64,000 nt of DNA from Trissonchulus latispiculum (GCA_030248195.1 JASAND010015780.1:1-64000); one strand, 5' to 3'. Shown: positions 23,201 through 33,749, counted from the stretch's first letter. A program made the numbers and translations. Notes: generated by a model from the sequence alone, not told the origin.

Positions 23201-25331
23201 TTTGGAACCTTAGAACGATTAATCATAATTTGGCAGAACTATTTATTTATTGTCGCGGAACCAATTTATCGGGTGCGGGGGAAAGGGCATAGTCTTAACG
23301 TTCTGCTGTGATTGTTCAACTGTGTCTAATGCCATACTTTTTCCTGTTTCTTAGATATTATATACTAATTTTATTGTATTTCTTCCCCCCTTTTTTCAGA
23401 ACAAGGAACAATGTGTTAATGAGTGTTCAGAAACTGAGCTGAAAATTACTAAACTGGAAACGGAGAGTTAGTGTTAATTTATTTTATTTGTTGTAAACTT
23501 TTACTTGTTCTAAAAATGCTTGACCATCAATGGGGGTCTGAGGCTGACAACGTTTGTAGCTAGCTACTTCAGTCATTGTCGGAAAATGTCCCATAATTAT
23601 GTTATATTTTTCTTTTATGTTTTCTAATCTAGCTTAAGGGGGGTCCATTTTTTGGTCAGTTTTTTCTACTTTCTCCGAACTCGCTGATTTTTGCATATTT
23701 TATTGTCCAAACGGTATATTTTAATGAGTTTTTAAAATTAAAGTTGTACGTCTTACGGTTATTGAGTAATTTCACCTCAAAGTTGAGTTTTCTTGTGTTT
23801 AGGAAATTAAAAAGTTGTCACTTTTTCACGTGCTCCAGAGATCTTCACGGAAAAATGTTCAGATAAAAGTCATATTATTTCCATGTTTTTCCGGAACTGT
23901 GATTTGTAGGAATCAGAATTTTAAATTAGGTCTTTAAAAAATTTTAATGAATTTTTGAAGTATTAAAAGTTGAACTTATACGAAATTTTAATACTTCAAA
24001 ATTTCATTAAAATTTTTAAAGACCTCATTTAAAATTCTGATTCCTACAAATCACAGTTCGGAAACAGGGAATTAATATGACATAAAGCTTGAACGGATCC
24101 ATTTTGCCATTCGTGAAATTTCTCTGGCGCACGTGAAAAAATTACAACTTTTCTAATTTCCTATGTTTAACACATGAAATCTCAACTTTGAGGGGAAATT
24201 ACTCAACAACCGTAAGACTTACAACTTTAATTTTAAAAACTTGTTAAAATATACCGTTTGGACAATAAAATATGTAAAAATCAGCGAGATCGGACAAAGT
24301 CGAAAAAATTACCAAAAAATGGACCCCCCCCTTAACTTTTAATTGGAGTCTGCTGAGGTTAAAAACGTTGTGGTGGCCAAATTAGGTCACATTTCCAAAT
24401 CCGCCCATTGTTAATTGCCCCTGCTTTGATCTAGGGTTCTGTGGAATTTAAATTTTTTTAAATTTTATATTTTAATTTTTTCTGTGTTTTTTGCAGTTTC
24501 AAGCACTCAGCAGAAACTGTGCCGCCTGTCGACTAGACTGTCCAGCGTGTGCCAGCGAGCAGAGAATCGGAAACGTCAGTATCAGGAAACGGATCTCAAT
24601 TTGTTGATTTTTCTCATGTACGTAAGCTAAGCTTTTGAGGACCACTTTTAGTTGGCATTATACATATTACTTTACATTGGAGAAAAGGTACTTTGCAGTT
24701 TGTTGATTTTTCTCATGTACGTAAGCTAAGCTTTTGAAGAAACTTTTGGGCCTGCATTGTAGGTAAGGAAGGTCCTCGCGAGTTAATGTACAGAGGGCCT
24801 TTTCAGGAAGAAGTTACTTCGACAAGCTGTGTGCAAGAGTTGAATCTTACTGGATTCTTTCCATGAGCTGAACTTGATTGGAGTTAAACGATAATTATTA
24901 TTGTACTCGTGTACTTTATTCGTTTATTCGTATTCTATTTTTCTCGTAACTAGGACCTGAAATCGCAGGGCCTTTTCACCAAAGGGCAGAGTAGAGTAGA
25001 GTAGAGTATAGTAGAGTTGAAATCAACTCTTTTAACTAGTTTAGTTCAGACTAACTCGCAGTCAGACACAGACTTTCAAGTGTAGTTTCCACATTGTTTC
25101 TATTTTTCTGTTTTTCCTTTGCTTTCTCCTGTTTTAGGAAATTGTTTCCGTTTTCCTTTCTCTCAGATTTTTTCTTCCTGTTTTAGGTCACTGATGAAAA
25201 CCAAGCGTCGTGCCTCAGCCAAGTCTTTGATGCAAACTCGTGCGGAAGTTCAACGCTGTAGCCGTGAGGTGAAATTGCTGGACTTAATGGCTTCTGCTGC
25301 TGATTCTTTCAATGATGAAGATGGCTGTTAA
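14282..25331 (+). CDS. Predicted coiled-coil protein, eight coding exons
   Basis: Exons 14282-14330, 14612-14686, 18054-18108, 21655-21744, 22316-22379, 23400-23466, 24497-24617 and 25187-25331 (TAA) join in phase and give 221 residues. An in-frame TAA just upstream (14246) supports the ATG; the first donor (TCG|GTCAGC) is the least certain. The protein is rich in E, K, Q and L with heptad-like spacing, e.g. ENELKQWESCNQKLREEIDA, and ends in an acidic tail (FNDEDGC). I do not recognise the family with confidence. The pattern of QA, W and alternating Leu in the first half faintly resembles the Nsp1/Nup62 coiled coil, but no FG repeats are present. An AATAAA follows near 25818. Its introns are loaded with palindromic elements and an 18-nt duplicated mini-exon lies at 24699. 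Confidence 0.7.
15027..15062. repeat. GC-rich hairpin flanked by TATAATAT
   Basis: AGGGGGCGAGATAGCGCCCCC resembles the hairpins at about 11519-11552 and 18593-18625, all followed by TATAATATG. It may be a solo end of the composite repeat element. Confidence 0.45.
15146..15442. mobile_element. Palindromic MITE, about 297 bp
   Basis: Inverted ends are GGGGCCAGTGTTATCAA and TTGATAACATTGGCCCC. The interior carries repeated CAACCCGGGTTGA-like motifs. It lies in an intron of the coiled-coil gene. Confidence 0.6.
15443..17728. other. Intron of coiled-coil gene; repeat debris
   Basis: There are two clusters of CCCTATTTTT-like units (15680-15770 and 17310-17375) in the same orientation. No exon with splice signals was seen between 14687 and 18053, and flanking exon phases join directly. 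Confidence 0.45.
17729..17801 (+). pseudogene. tRNA-like sequence (decayed tRNA or SINE head)
   Basis: The 73-nt segment has matching acceptor halves (GGCTCTG and CAGAGTC), a good A box (TGGTGTAGTGG) and a near-consensus B box (GGTTCGATTCT). The T stem has two mismatches and the anticodon stem does not fold well, so a functional tRNA is unlikely. It lies inside an intron. Confidence 0.45.
18190..18540 (+). mobile_element. tRNA-derived SINE, about 350 bp
   Basis: The head has A box TTCTGAGTGGTTAAGG and B box GGTTCGGATCC spaced as in a long-variable-arm (Leu/Ser-type) tRNA. A non-tRNA body of about 270 bp follows, ending near TTACCTTTTTACC. It sits in an intron of the coiled-coil gene. Confidence 0.6.
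18593..20470. repeat. Composite tandem-repeat element, copy B
   Basis: Same architecture as copy A: hairpin, TGCGCAGA-rich segment, an array of a 163-bp unit (TTCCACTTTGACCGTC and relatives at about 19313, 19476 and 19639), then at least four 147-150-bp units carrying AAATTTGGTACCAAATGAAA (19714, 19861, 20009, 20159, with a divergent copy at 20291). It lies entirely within an intron of the coiled-coil gene. Confidence 0.75.
20583..21415. mobile_element. MITE with about 190-bp terminal inverted repeats
   Basis: The ends read CAAGAAATAAAAATGCTCC and its complement and stay inverted for about 190 bp, so both arms encode the same meaningless ORF in opposite directions. Each inner arm also contains a CCAATATGAGTGCATG palindrome. 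No transposase was seen. Confidence 0.75.
22410..23023. mobile_element. Foldback element, about 614 bp, arms about 270 bp
   Basis: Outer arms ACAGGAAGAG and CTCTTCCTGT pair, followed by long imperfect complementarity (GGCCGAAATCTCGGGG against CCCCGAGATTTCGGCC). The centre repeats CAATCAAATGCATTT in both orientations. It lies in an intron of the coiled-coil gene. Confidence 0.7.
23638..24331. mobile_element. Foldback element at TTAA, 694 bp
   Basis: Near-complete palindrome: arms of about 340 bp starting GGGGGGTCCATTTTTTGG and ending CCAAAAAATGGACCCCCCCC, flanked by TTAA on both sides. It lies in an intron of the coiled-coil gene. Target choice is like that of piggyBac-type elements, but the termini are not the usual CCC(T/C). 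Confidence 0.7.
24699..24716 (+). other. Candidate 18-nt duplicated mini-exon
   Basis: The last 18 nt of the exon ending at 24617, plus its donor and about 18 bp of intron, are repeated at 24699-24736. The copy is preceded by an acceptor (CTTTGCAG) and followed by the same donor (GTACGTAAGC). Because 18 is a multiple of three, inclusion would keep frame and add six hydrophobic residues. Use of the exon is inferred only. Confidence 0.4.
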
Positions 25332-26540
25332 CGTTTTTCCTTTGTGTTTTTCATTTCCTGTTTTTCTATGTATTCCGTTTTGTTTTTTACTTTTTGTTGA
25401 ATTCTTGTGAGTTACTCTTGTCGTTGACTGTCAGCAATTGTGCCAGTCCTGCTTTGCAGTTAAGTTTGTGTTAATTCAGTGTTGATGTTAGCTTTTAATG
25501 TTTTAACCGGTGTTTTGCAGTATCTATGAAGGCAATTTGATTTGAATATGGTGACGTATTATAGTTGAGCCCTTGAATAAGATTAAGAATAACTATGATC
25601 AAGATTTTCTAGTTGAGATTGAGGTTGAAGATCTTAAAATTTATGCATTTATAATTCAGGTTACAGAACTGTTATTGCTTTAAGATGCCACAAGTTTCTA
25701 ATTTAAGTTTAAGTTTTTCACTTAAAATTTAAAAAATAATTTTATGGTGGAAGTAGGTTTGATTCAATTGTCGGAGTCATGTTTGTTTCTGTTTGAGTTT
25801 TTGTTGTTTTTCTGTTTTAATAAACCACCGTTGTTACGTTGTTTATGTTTAGTTAATAGCCAGGGGGCCCTTCAAAAGACGCTCCTAGGCTTTGAAAGCC
25901 CTCTTTAAGTGAGCTCCTAAAACATGACCTGCGTTTGAATTAAAGTCATAAGTACTGACTTAGGAAAACCTTGTACAGCGCCATCCAAATTATTTATTTG
26001 ATTGTGTGCAAACTGCAAAGAGAGCAGTACAGCAAACTGAAAGTACATTAAGATATATTTCACAGCTCACTCGCTATTTCTTCGGATTGCAATGGCAGTG
26101 TTGTTTCAGTAACTGTGATTCAGTTTCAGTGACTAAAACATTAATCATTAATCATTAACTGAATTAGAAAAGGGGAGGCTGTTGAGCTTTTCTGATGTTT
26201 TCGGATTTCGGATTCACTCGAATAACTGAGCAGGGGCCAGTACGTCTGAATAACAAAAAGAAAGCGAAGACAAAAGTTGTCCGACAAAAGGTTCTGTTAC
26301 AACCTACGGGTTATAGCAGTTTTGTCATCAAGAGTTTTCTAGAATAATATTAGTTTGAAAATTGTCTAGAGCAAACATTCCCAGTTTAAAACAATTTTTT
26401 GAAAAGGTTCATAGGACCTTATGTCTATGTGCCATCCACTAAGCAAATGCCACTAAAGGAACACATGCGTATAATAAAATTTAAGGCGTTTAAGCATTGT
26501 AAAGGCTGCAGGAATAGCAGTCTCTATGCTTTTATTCTTG
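25332..26540. other. 3' UTR of coiled-coil gene and intergenic DNA
   Basis: The UTR runs to about 25840 (TTTTAATAAACC near 25818). Near 26096-26148 is a decayed relative of the 85-bp hAT MITE (GTGTTGTTTCAG). No other gene was seen. Confidence 0.5.
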
Positions 26541-26542
26541 TA

Positions 26543-27598
26543 TATATATATGTGGTAGACAGATAGCGAAGTTAGACACTTCTAGAAGTGTCTAGTCATT
26601 TTAGACACTTCGCAAAGTGCCTAGACACATTGCGAAAATTTTGTCAGAGTGACGTTTTTCTGCAATGTGTCTAGGCACTTCGCGTCTAGACACATGCAGA
26701 AAATTTCATTTGTCATGAACTATATATATGACTCCAATCAATTTATTTGTTGACACAACTGTGGTTCAACTTTCGGAAATTTGAAATATTTAGTTTTTAC
26801 ATATTTTACTGGATGTATACCTATACTTACATTTCGTCTGCAGTCTATTGTAACAAAGTCAAAACAACAAGATTAAATTAATTAAGTTAGCAATTAGCAT
26901 TTTTATTTTTTCAAAAAGTGCTAAATTTCAAAAAGTTCCAAATTTATTATTGAAATTTGGTATGAAGTTTCTATGTATGTTGTAATCACAAAAATTGCGT
27001 CAATGAATTGAAGAGATTTGACATTAATTCTGAGCACCAACTTTTGCAATGAACAGTTTCAATTGCTTTTTCTGAATTTTTGCAGTTTGAAGTGCTTGTT
27101 CAGAATGTTTTGAACCACAGAGCTGTGCTGGACAACATCTGAAATGATATACGTACGTATATCTTTTAGTACCTTTTCAGGAATCAAGAAATGAGCATAA
27201 GTATACAGATTATAAAGTGATAACGTTAAAATTAGAAGGATATCCAGCATTTTTCCCTACATCTAAGCGCAACCTGAATTTCGCCTGGTTTTCTCTACTT
27301 ATGATGTTATTTCTGTTTCTGTAATGGCTGAAAAGTTTTTGTAAATTTCAAATTTCAGAAAGTTGAACCACAGTTGTGTCAACAAATAATTTGATTGGAG
27401 TCATATAGTTCATGACAAATGCAATTTTGTGCATGTGTCTAATGAAGGTCAGACACTTCGCGAAGTGCCTAGACACATTGCAGAAGAACGTCACTCTGAC
27501 AAAATTTTCGCAATGTGTCTAGGCACTTTGCGAAGTGTCTAAAATGACTAGACACTTCTAGAAGTGTCTAACTTCGCTATCTGTCTACCACATATATA
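26543..27598. mobile_element. Element with about 250-bp inverted repeats, 1.06 kb
   Basis: Arms begin TGTGGTAGACAGATAGCGAAG and pair with CTTCGCTATCTGTCTACCACA. Each arm is itself built of short palindromes such as AGACACTTCTAGAAGTGTCT and CACTTCGCGAAGTG. The inner 500 bp is AT-rich and non-coding. Confidence 0.75.
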
Positions 27599-27795
27599 CG
27601 CTCTGTCCCTGCTTGAAAAGGCCCTTGGTGAAAAGAGAACCTGATTAAAATCAGATGACGGCCGGATTGTGGCATTTTAGTTGGAATCTGTTAACCTCCA
27701 GTAGTTTTGGCCAAACTTGAAAAATTTAGCCACACTTCAAAACTTTCTTCCGTCCTCGAGTCTGCAGAAAAATATAAAATACTCTGTCTTTGTTA

Positions 27796-28000
27796 AGCCC
27801 GGTTTATACTTGTCCGTTTGTCCGTTTGGGCGTTTGGGCGTTTGACCGTTTGGGCGTAGACTCAATTGAAATTAAGTTGTCCGTTTGTCCGTATGCGGGT
27901 GTCCGTTTGGGCGTAAGAAAAGTTGAGCAGTGTTGAACATTTTCTTACGCCCAAACGCCCAAACGGACAGACGGCCAAACGGACAAGTATAAACCGGGCT
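27796..28000. mobile_element. Harbinger-like MITE, copy 2, 205 bp
   Basis: Ends AGCCCGGTTTATACTTGTCC and GGACAAGTATAAACCGGGCT are flanked by TTA on both sides. The interior has GTCCGTTTGGGCG units. It is the same family as 8525-9096. Confidence 0.8.
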
Positions 28001-28160
28001 TTACAATGCGCATTTTTTTCTGGTTGAAGACAATGTCCCACAGAATTGAAATGTACGTACATATTGAAATATTAGATTTGCCAACCTCCCTTGTTCCGAA
28101 TCGTTGCAAAAGGGCCGCTACGGCCTAAAAGGAGGTGGTTGGCATAAAAGTAAAGGTGGG

Positions 28161-28298
28161 ATGAGCGATACTGCTATGGATACTCTATGCGTATTCATAG
28201 TTCTTCTTATTGTCGTTGCCAGTTGCATTATGGCACTTATTGTAGTGGTTTGCAAACTGTGGTGTGATAGGCGGAAAAAGAAAAATGACCTGTATTAG
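28161..28298 (+). CDS. Membrane microprotein, 45 residues, with in-frame extension after TAG
   Basis: The ATG at 28161 opens a 45-residue frame: a short polar N-terminus, one strong membrane helix (about residues 9-31, rich in V, I, L), then a basic tail with DRRKKKN. This is a type I or III single-pass layout by the positive-inside rule. The stop is TAG and the same frame stays open for 39 more codons to TGA at 28416-28418, ending RRKRPKP; a poly(A) signal AATAAA follows at 28454. The extension looks protein-like, so the TAG could be a recent stop or a read-through site. No family is recognised and an upstream exon is possible, since the frame is open before the ATG. Confidence 0.45.
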   Translation: MSDTAMDTLCVFIVLLIVVASCIMALIVVVCKLWCDRRKKKNDLY

Positions 28299-28555
28299 CA
28301 GAAAATGATGGAACAAGGACGAGTGCTACCTGAAAATTCCAGCTGGACAAACCCAGATCAAGCTTCAGACTCTGTGGAATTTAGTTTAGGATTTCGAAGG
28401 AAACGACCGAAACCTTGACGGAGGACAAGTAGTGATGGACAGCTAAATTGCTGAATAAAATACATGTTTTTATTTATTAAAGGGTTACATCTTGTGAATC
28501 ACATTACATCACGTGAACTCCAAAAGGTTGAAGTCAGGGCAACAGACCAGTTTTG

Positions 28556-28640
28556 CTGTCCAGGAACGTAGCTGAGTGGTAGCCTACTCTATTGCTGTTT
28601 TAAAGCCGAAGCAGGGTGGTTCAATTGTCCTCTACAGACA
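28556..28640 (+). pseudogene. Second tRNA-like/SINE-like sequence
   Basis: A box TAGCTGAGTGG and B box-like GGTTCAATTGT are spaced as in tRNA genes, with a decayed acceptor stem. It is probably a SINE remnant. Confidence 0.35.
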
Positions 28641-29387
28641 CATTTCTGCAATTTTTTGTATCTTGATTTCAACCTTTCAAAACAAAACAGAACAAAACCT
28701 TATAAGTTTAAGCACAGGAGAATTTCGAGTTAACTTAAATTTAACTTGATATTTTTCTCCATTGTTTTTTACTGATCCGATTGTCCGTTTATCCGTTGCT
28801 CCGTCCACAGGTTACGTAAGCATGAAGCGGTCACACTCTTCTTTTTATTATTCTTGCTGGAGCAGGAATACCTATGATCGGTTGGTTGCATCTTTTTCTT
28901 TTGTACGTGATAGCGCTGAGAAAGGAGACTATGTTTAACACATGTCTAGCTATGTACTATTTTTGCTTGCACAATATGCAAATTAGATTTTGCAGCAACA
29001 AAGTTACACAAGGTAAATAGCAAGAGAAAGGGAGTTCTGTATAAATTGTAGTCCCCTAATAATAGAAAGTATCATTTGCATAGGCCCAACTTTTTGAACC
29101 TCCCTCAACTTGGCAGTCCCACTTGCTGAGTCAAAGCTAAATACAATTGAGACAGTCAGTTTGGACTGAAATACAATTGAGGCACGTGTTTATTTAATTG
29201 AGACACGTTTAAATAATGTATAAATTTAATCAAAACCTGGGGACTTCTAAATAGAGGTAAACAGTCCCACTTTTGAGTCACAAGATTTTATTTGCTCTGT
29301 GGATGTGCATACATTTCCTGGAAATGAGCCACTCCTTTAAAATCTTTATGAGTCAGCGACGAATTTTAAAATTAAGTTTAAATTTGT
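28641..29387. other. Intergenic, nothing recognised
   Basis: No gene was seen. Motif AATACAATTGAG(A/G)CA recurs near 29140-29180. Confidence 0.4.
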
Positions 29388-31860
29388 CATTTTTGTTTCT
29401 GGAACGATAAATGTTTACTAGCTAAGGTCTGGCTCGATGTTATTGAGGTGAAAGGGGCGCCCAAAACAATACTTGCGTTCAAAAGGCGTGGGGAGGACAT
29501 AGGTGTACCTCTACCTGGGGCGACAGGTGGGGGGAACCCACCCGCCACCATAGGTGTACCTGGGGGTGGGGGGTGGGGAGGAACCCCTCCCCCCAACTGG
29601 AAAAGTCCCGACCCCACCCACCCAAATTTGCCAGACCCCACCCTCAAAATTTTCAAAATTTTGCCTCAACATTAGAAAACTTTTAAAAATTTGTTTTTGG
29701 AACGATAAATGTTTACTAGCTAAGGTCTGGCTCGACGTTTTTGAGATGGAAGGGGCCCCAAAAAAAATAGTTTCCTTTGGGGGGGGGGTTGGGGGGTACC
29801 CCCGTCCCCAAAAATTTTGAGCCAATTTACTCCCCCCCGGAGATTTTTTGGCTTACCCTCCCCCAACCTTCGGCTACCCCCCGAACGCCCCCTGCGATTT
29901 TTGGACCCAAACATTTAGCTAAATTTGGCTAAAAAATAGTCATTTCTTGAAGAAATTTTCTCAAATTTTGGCTTTGAATCGCTTTAAAATTCCCTTCACT
30001 TCCCCCAGGTTGTGTACTTACCCTCCAAAAACTTTCGGCTACCCCCCCCCAAACCCCCCCAACGATTTTTGGACCCAAAATGTTACCTGTTGGCTGAAAA
30101 ATGATCATTTTTTCAAATTTTTTTCTCAAATTTTGGCTTAATATCGCTTCAAAACGTTGCAAAAACGCCTAAAACGTTAAAAACAAGCCTTATTTTGAAG
30201 AAAAAATGGTAGAAACTCAAGAAATTTTCCATTTTTTGCCCATTTTTGGAAATTTCTGAGGTCCAAATTTTGGGAGGGGGTACCCCACCGAAGTTCTAAA
30301 ATTTACCCCCCTCCCCCCGAAACCCAAAGTTCCAGGGAAACGATGGGGGTGGTTGGGGAAGAAAAAGGGTAAAAACTCAAGAAATTTTCCATTCTTTGCC
30401 CATTTTTGGAAATTTCTGAGGTCCAAATTTTGGGAGGGGGTACCCCACCGAAGTTCTAAAATTTACCCCCCTCCCCCCCGAAACCCAAAGTTCCAGGGAA
30501 ACGATGGGGGGGGGGGGTTGGGGGAAACCCCCCAACATTTTCGACCAACTTTACTCCCCCTCAGATTTTTTGACTTACCCTCCCCCAACGTTTGGGTACC
30601 CCCCCCCCCGAACCCCCCCAATGATTTTTGGACCTAAAAAGTTTGGCTAAATTTGGCCGAAAATTGGTCATTTTTTGAAAATTGTTTGAAATTTTGACCT
30701 AAAATCGCTTTAAAACGGTGCAAAAACGCCTAAAACGTTAAAAACAAGCCTTCGTTTGATGACAAAAGGGCTAAATTACGGAAAAGTTTCTATTTTTCGC
30801 TATTTTTCGAAATTTCTGAGGTCCGAATTCTGGGGGAGGGGGGTACCCCCCATCACATTTCGGAGGTCGGCCAAGATTTACCCCTTTAGACCCAAAGTTC
30901 TAGGGAAACTATGCCAAAAACCATACGTGCAAGCAAGCATAGGTGTTTATTGGGGAGAAGAAGGGGGGAGTAACCCGCCCAACCATGCTTCCAAACTACC
31001 CCCAAAAATTTCTGGAGGCCACCCCTAAACTGGTGGGGATAGTCTCGCCGAAGGCCCGAAAAATTGGATGTTTTTGGGTAAATTTTACAAATTTTTTCAA
31101 AAAGGTCCAAATTTTTGGCTTAAAGTTAAAGTGTTCATTGCGAGAAATACACGTTTGTAACCGTTTTATGGACTTTCTAACTCAATATTGACCTTAGTTT
31201 GGTGTTAGAAACATGTTGGCAGTCAAGACTCCAATGTAATGTTAAAATTACTTAATGGTTGGATGTTTGGCATTAGCAATGATTGAAAATGTGATTTTCT
31301 GGCATAAAAAATGAAAAAAGTTTTGGGGGAGGTTTGGTGGGGGGAGTCGTGGGGGATTTGGGCTTGGGGGTCTAATAAGGGGGCCCCCACTCCAAATCCC
31401 CGTTACACCCGTTTGGGTTGGGGGAGTAGAAGGTCCGAATTTGGCTCGGGGGACCCGGGACCCCACCAAAATCTGGGGGGTGGGGAGAATCCCCCCTAAA
31501 CTGTACCCAAGTTGTTTTACCTAAAAATGCTTCTTTTTCGATGTGGGGGAGGGGAGGGGCCCCCCAACCCAGATCCCCGTTACACCTATGCGTGCAAGGC
31601 GTGGGGGGATGGGCATATAGGGGGTCCCCTCCCATGCCCCCCCTATTGGTGTGGTAGGGCAAAAAATCCTCCTAAATTTTCGATTTTATGCCATTTTTGG
31701 CCAAAAATCTGGTAGCAAAAATTTTAAAATCTTGGGGGGGGTCGCCAAAATTTGTCATTTTGGTTGGGGTTCCCCCCACCCCCCACCACATCTATGACTC
31801 CTCCTCCCAAATCTAAACCCCTAAAATTTTCAAACCCCCACCTAAATTTTTGAAAATTGT
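29388..31860. repeat. Degenerate G/C-run tandem field
   Basis: Segments repeat with decay. One at 29391-29470 recurs at about 29693-29760 (GGAACGATAAATGTTTACTAGC). One at 30221-30350 recurs 160 bp later at 30381 (GGTCCAAATTTTGGGAGGGGG). Blocks of 6-10 G or C alternate with AAAATTT motifs. The many overlapping Gly/Pro-rich ORFs on both strands follow from composition and are not believed. Confidence 0.65.
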
Positions 31861-31890
31861 TAGCCGCAAATTCGAACTTTGAGACTCTTA

Positions 31891-32443
31891 GGGCCTATTT
31901 CTTTAAATATTAAAATGGTCGGATTAAACGGATTAAAAATCAGCCGGATTAAAATTATAATTGCTATTTCTTTAATGCATGATTAAACTGATTAAAATTA
32001 ACTCGTTTAATCAGACCATTATTAATCCGCGGATTAAACGAGTTAATTTTAAGCCATTTAATCGCCATTAAAGAAAAAGCTATTAAAAGTTTCAATCCGC
32101 CAAATTTTAATCCGTTTAATCCGCGTAGCTGCACGATGATTAAAACCAAGTTGAAAATGCAGGCTGCAGAATAAACGAATTAAAATTAATCTTTAAAGAA
32201 ACAGTGATTAAACAGGTCGGATTAAAATTAACTCGTTGATAATTTAATCCGAAGTGTGAATAAAGAAACAGGATTATATTAAAATCTTAATCCCAGGTGC
32301 TTTAAAGAAATGGGATTAAATTTAATCCGTTTAACTCGTTTAATCCCGCTGCATTAAATTTTAATCCGTTTAGTCCGAGGTGCTATTTCTTTAATGCAGA
32401 TTAATTTTAATCTAATCCGCTTAATCCTTAAAGAAATACGGCC
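31891..32443. mobile_element. Foldback built of GGATTAAA units, 553 bp
   Basis: Ends GGGCCTATTTCTTTAA and TTAAAGAAATACGGCC are flanked by TTA. Between them, GGATTAAA/TTTAATCC units and AACTCGTTTAATC motifs occur in both orientations. The TTA flanks suggest a Harbinger-type MITE. Confidence 0.65.
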
Positions 32444-32861
32444 TTAGCTGATGTATCTCAAATGTAGTCTTCTATGAGGAAGTTCCAATTCTGCAAGGCG
32501 GTCGTCATAACTTGGTCTCCTAGTACTTAATTCTCTATAATCTCTATGTGTGGTATTATAAACCTAATCATTGAAATACGGTAGCTTAACAAAGAACTAC
32601 ATACAATGAATTCTCGATCAGGAAAACTAAGTAATTACTAAATATAAGTCTGAAGATGAAATATAATAGATCTCCAAAGAGAATATATCCTATTTGTGAA
32701 TTCGTCATTGAAAACAATATAATGACTACAAATTTTGAAAAATCATGGTGGAATTTTGCCTAATTTACTTAATATTTAACCAAATCAAAAGCGAAACCTG
32801 ACAAAAATTTATTTAGTGTATATATGTATGCAGAAGCATTTAGTGTATGTATGTATACATG

Positions 32862-33332
32862 TTATAGGATATTCATAATAACGTCATTAATCAGAGTTTC
32901 TTCTTCCTTCATTTTCACATCAGTGGTTGGATCCGGCGTACGTTGTTCTCCAGTAGACCCAAAACCATTTCCACTCCGGTCTGTGACATCCAAATTCAGA
33001 ACCACTGTTACATAGGTATTCCTATCTTGCTCACATATAAGTTGTGCAATACGATCCCCTATGTTCATCGTAAAATCCTGACTACTCAGGTTGACTACTA
33101 CAACACCTACGTTCCCCCGCTAGTCACCATCGATCACTCCTACCATCACACCAATCCTTACTTTCAAGGCTAATCCAGATCGAGGCGCAATTCTTCCGTA
33201 ACATTTTGGTGCTAAAGTAATGGCAATGTCCGTCTGAATTAGTATTCTTCCCAAAACAGCAGGTACCACACAGTGTCTGGCACTGAAACGTTCATAACCA
33301 ACGCGATGAGGCGCGTGTTGGCAGCATGTCAT
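32862..33332 (-). pseudogene. dUTPase-like gene with in-frame stop
   Basis: A leftward frame carries trimeric dUTPase motifs in order: an AGYDL-like remnant (VGYERFSA), a TDIAI strand, motif 2 (GRIAPRSGLA), motif 3 (VGVIDGD), then after a TAG at 33120-33122 and in the same frame RGNVGVVVVN, GDRIAQLICE and the C-terminal motif GFGSTG. The enzyme hydrolyses dUTP to dUMP and PPi. The stop falls where the family has a conserved tyrosine after DGD, and motif 1 is weak, so the copy is probably dead. It is intronless and sits head-to-head with the small gene at 33437. DNA viruses and retroelements often carry dUTPase; a processed host copy is also possible. Confidence 0.75.
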
Positions 33333-33390
33333 GTTTTGACAACAACTGGACTTTAAGCTGATGACTCTTGGCTTTAGAATGCAGCACTCG

Positions 33391-33401
33391 ACTATAAAAG
33401 G
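33391..33401 (+). promoter_or_regulatory. TATA box (TATAAAAGGAG)
   Basis: TATAAAAGGAG at 33393 lies about 45 bp before the ATG at 33437. The same 11-mer occurs at 60015, and a close form TATTAAAAGGA stands before the minor capsid gene of the Polinton (51811). Confidence 0.5.
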
Positions 33402-33436
33402 AGAAAAGTTTTAAGTTACAATTCATTTGCTCTACC

Positions 33437-33743
33437 ATGTCGGAACAAAGGGTGTGCTTTATAAGTCTTGTTTTAGTTCGGTTGGAACACGATCACACGA
33501 TTTCGCTGTGATTATGAAAATGGCAATGATTATTTTGGACAGATCTTGAAGTTTATGATTGAGTATGAGTTTGGCGTGGGAGCACCTCAACAAACATTAA
33601 AACTCGCTACCGAACACACAGAAATTATCAGCTTCATTAAAGAAGCGTCCAAGAAGAAATGGAAGACAACCGCAGCTACCAAAACTATGGACCAACGGAT
33701 TACAAGCATATGTAAACTGCTTAATGAATTTAACCCGTCTTAA
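33437..33743 (+). pseudogene. Small unknown gene with a +1 frame break
   Basis: The ATG at 33437 opens a 24-codon frame starting MSEQR. A second frame from about 33500 to 33743 (stop TAA) continues with protein-like composition (helical, Lys-rich, ending LLNEFNPS). The shift is +1, opposite to the breaks in the Polinton. Family unknown. Confidence 0.35.
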
Positions 33744-33749
33744 ATTGTA

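Noticed and set aside
29387..31715. Gly/Pro-rich ORFs on both strands
   Set aside because: They follow from G and C runs in the tandem field and overlap each other in all frames.
31891..32443. Telomere-like repeat
   Set aside because: GGATTAAA units occur in both orientations between inverted ends flanked by TTA, as in a MITE, and not as a one-strand G-rich array.
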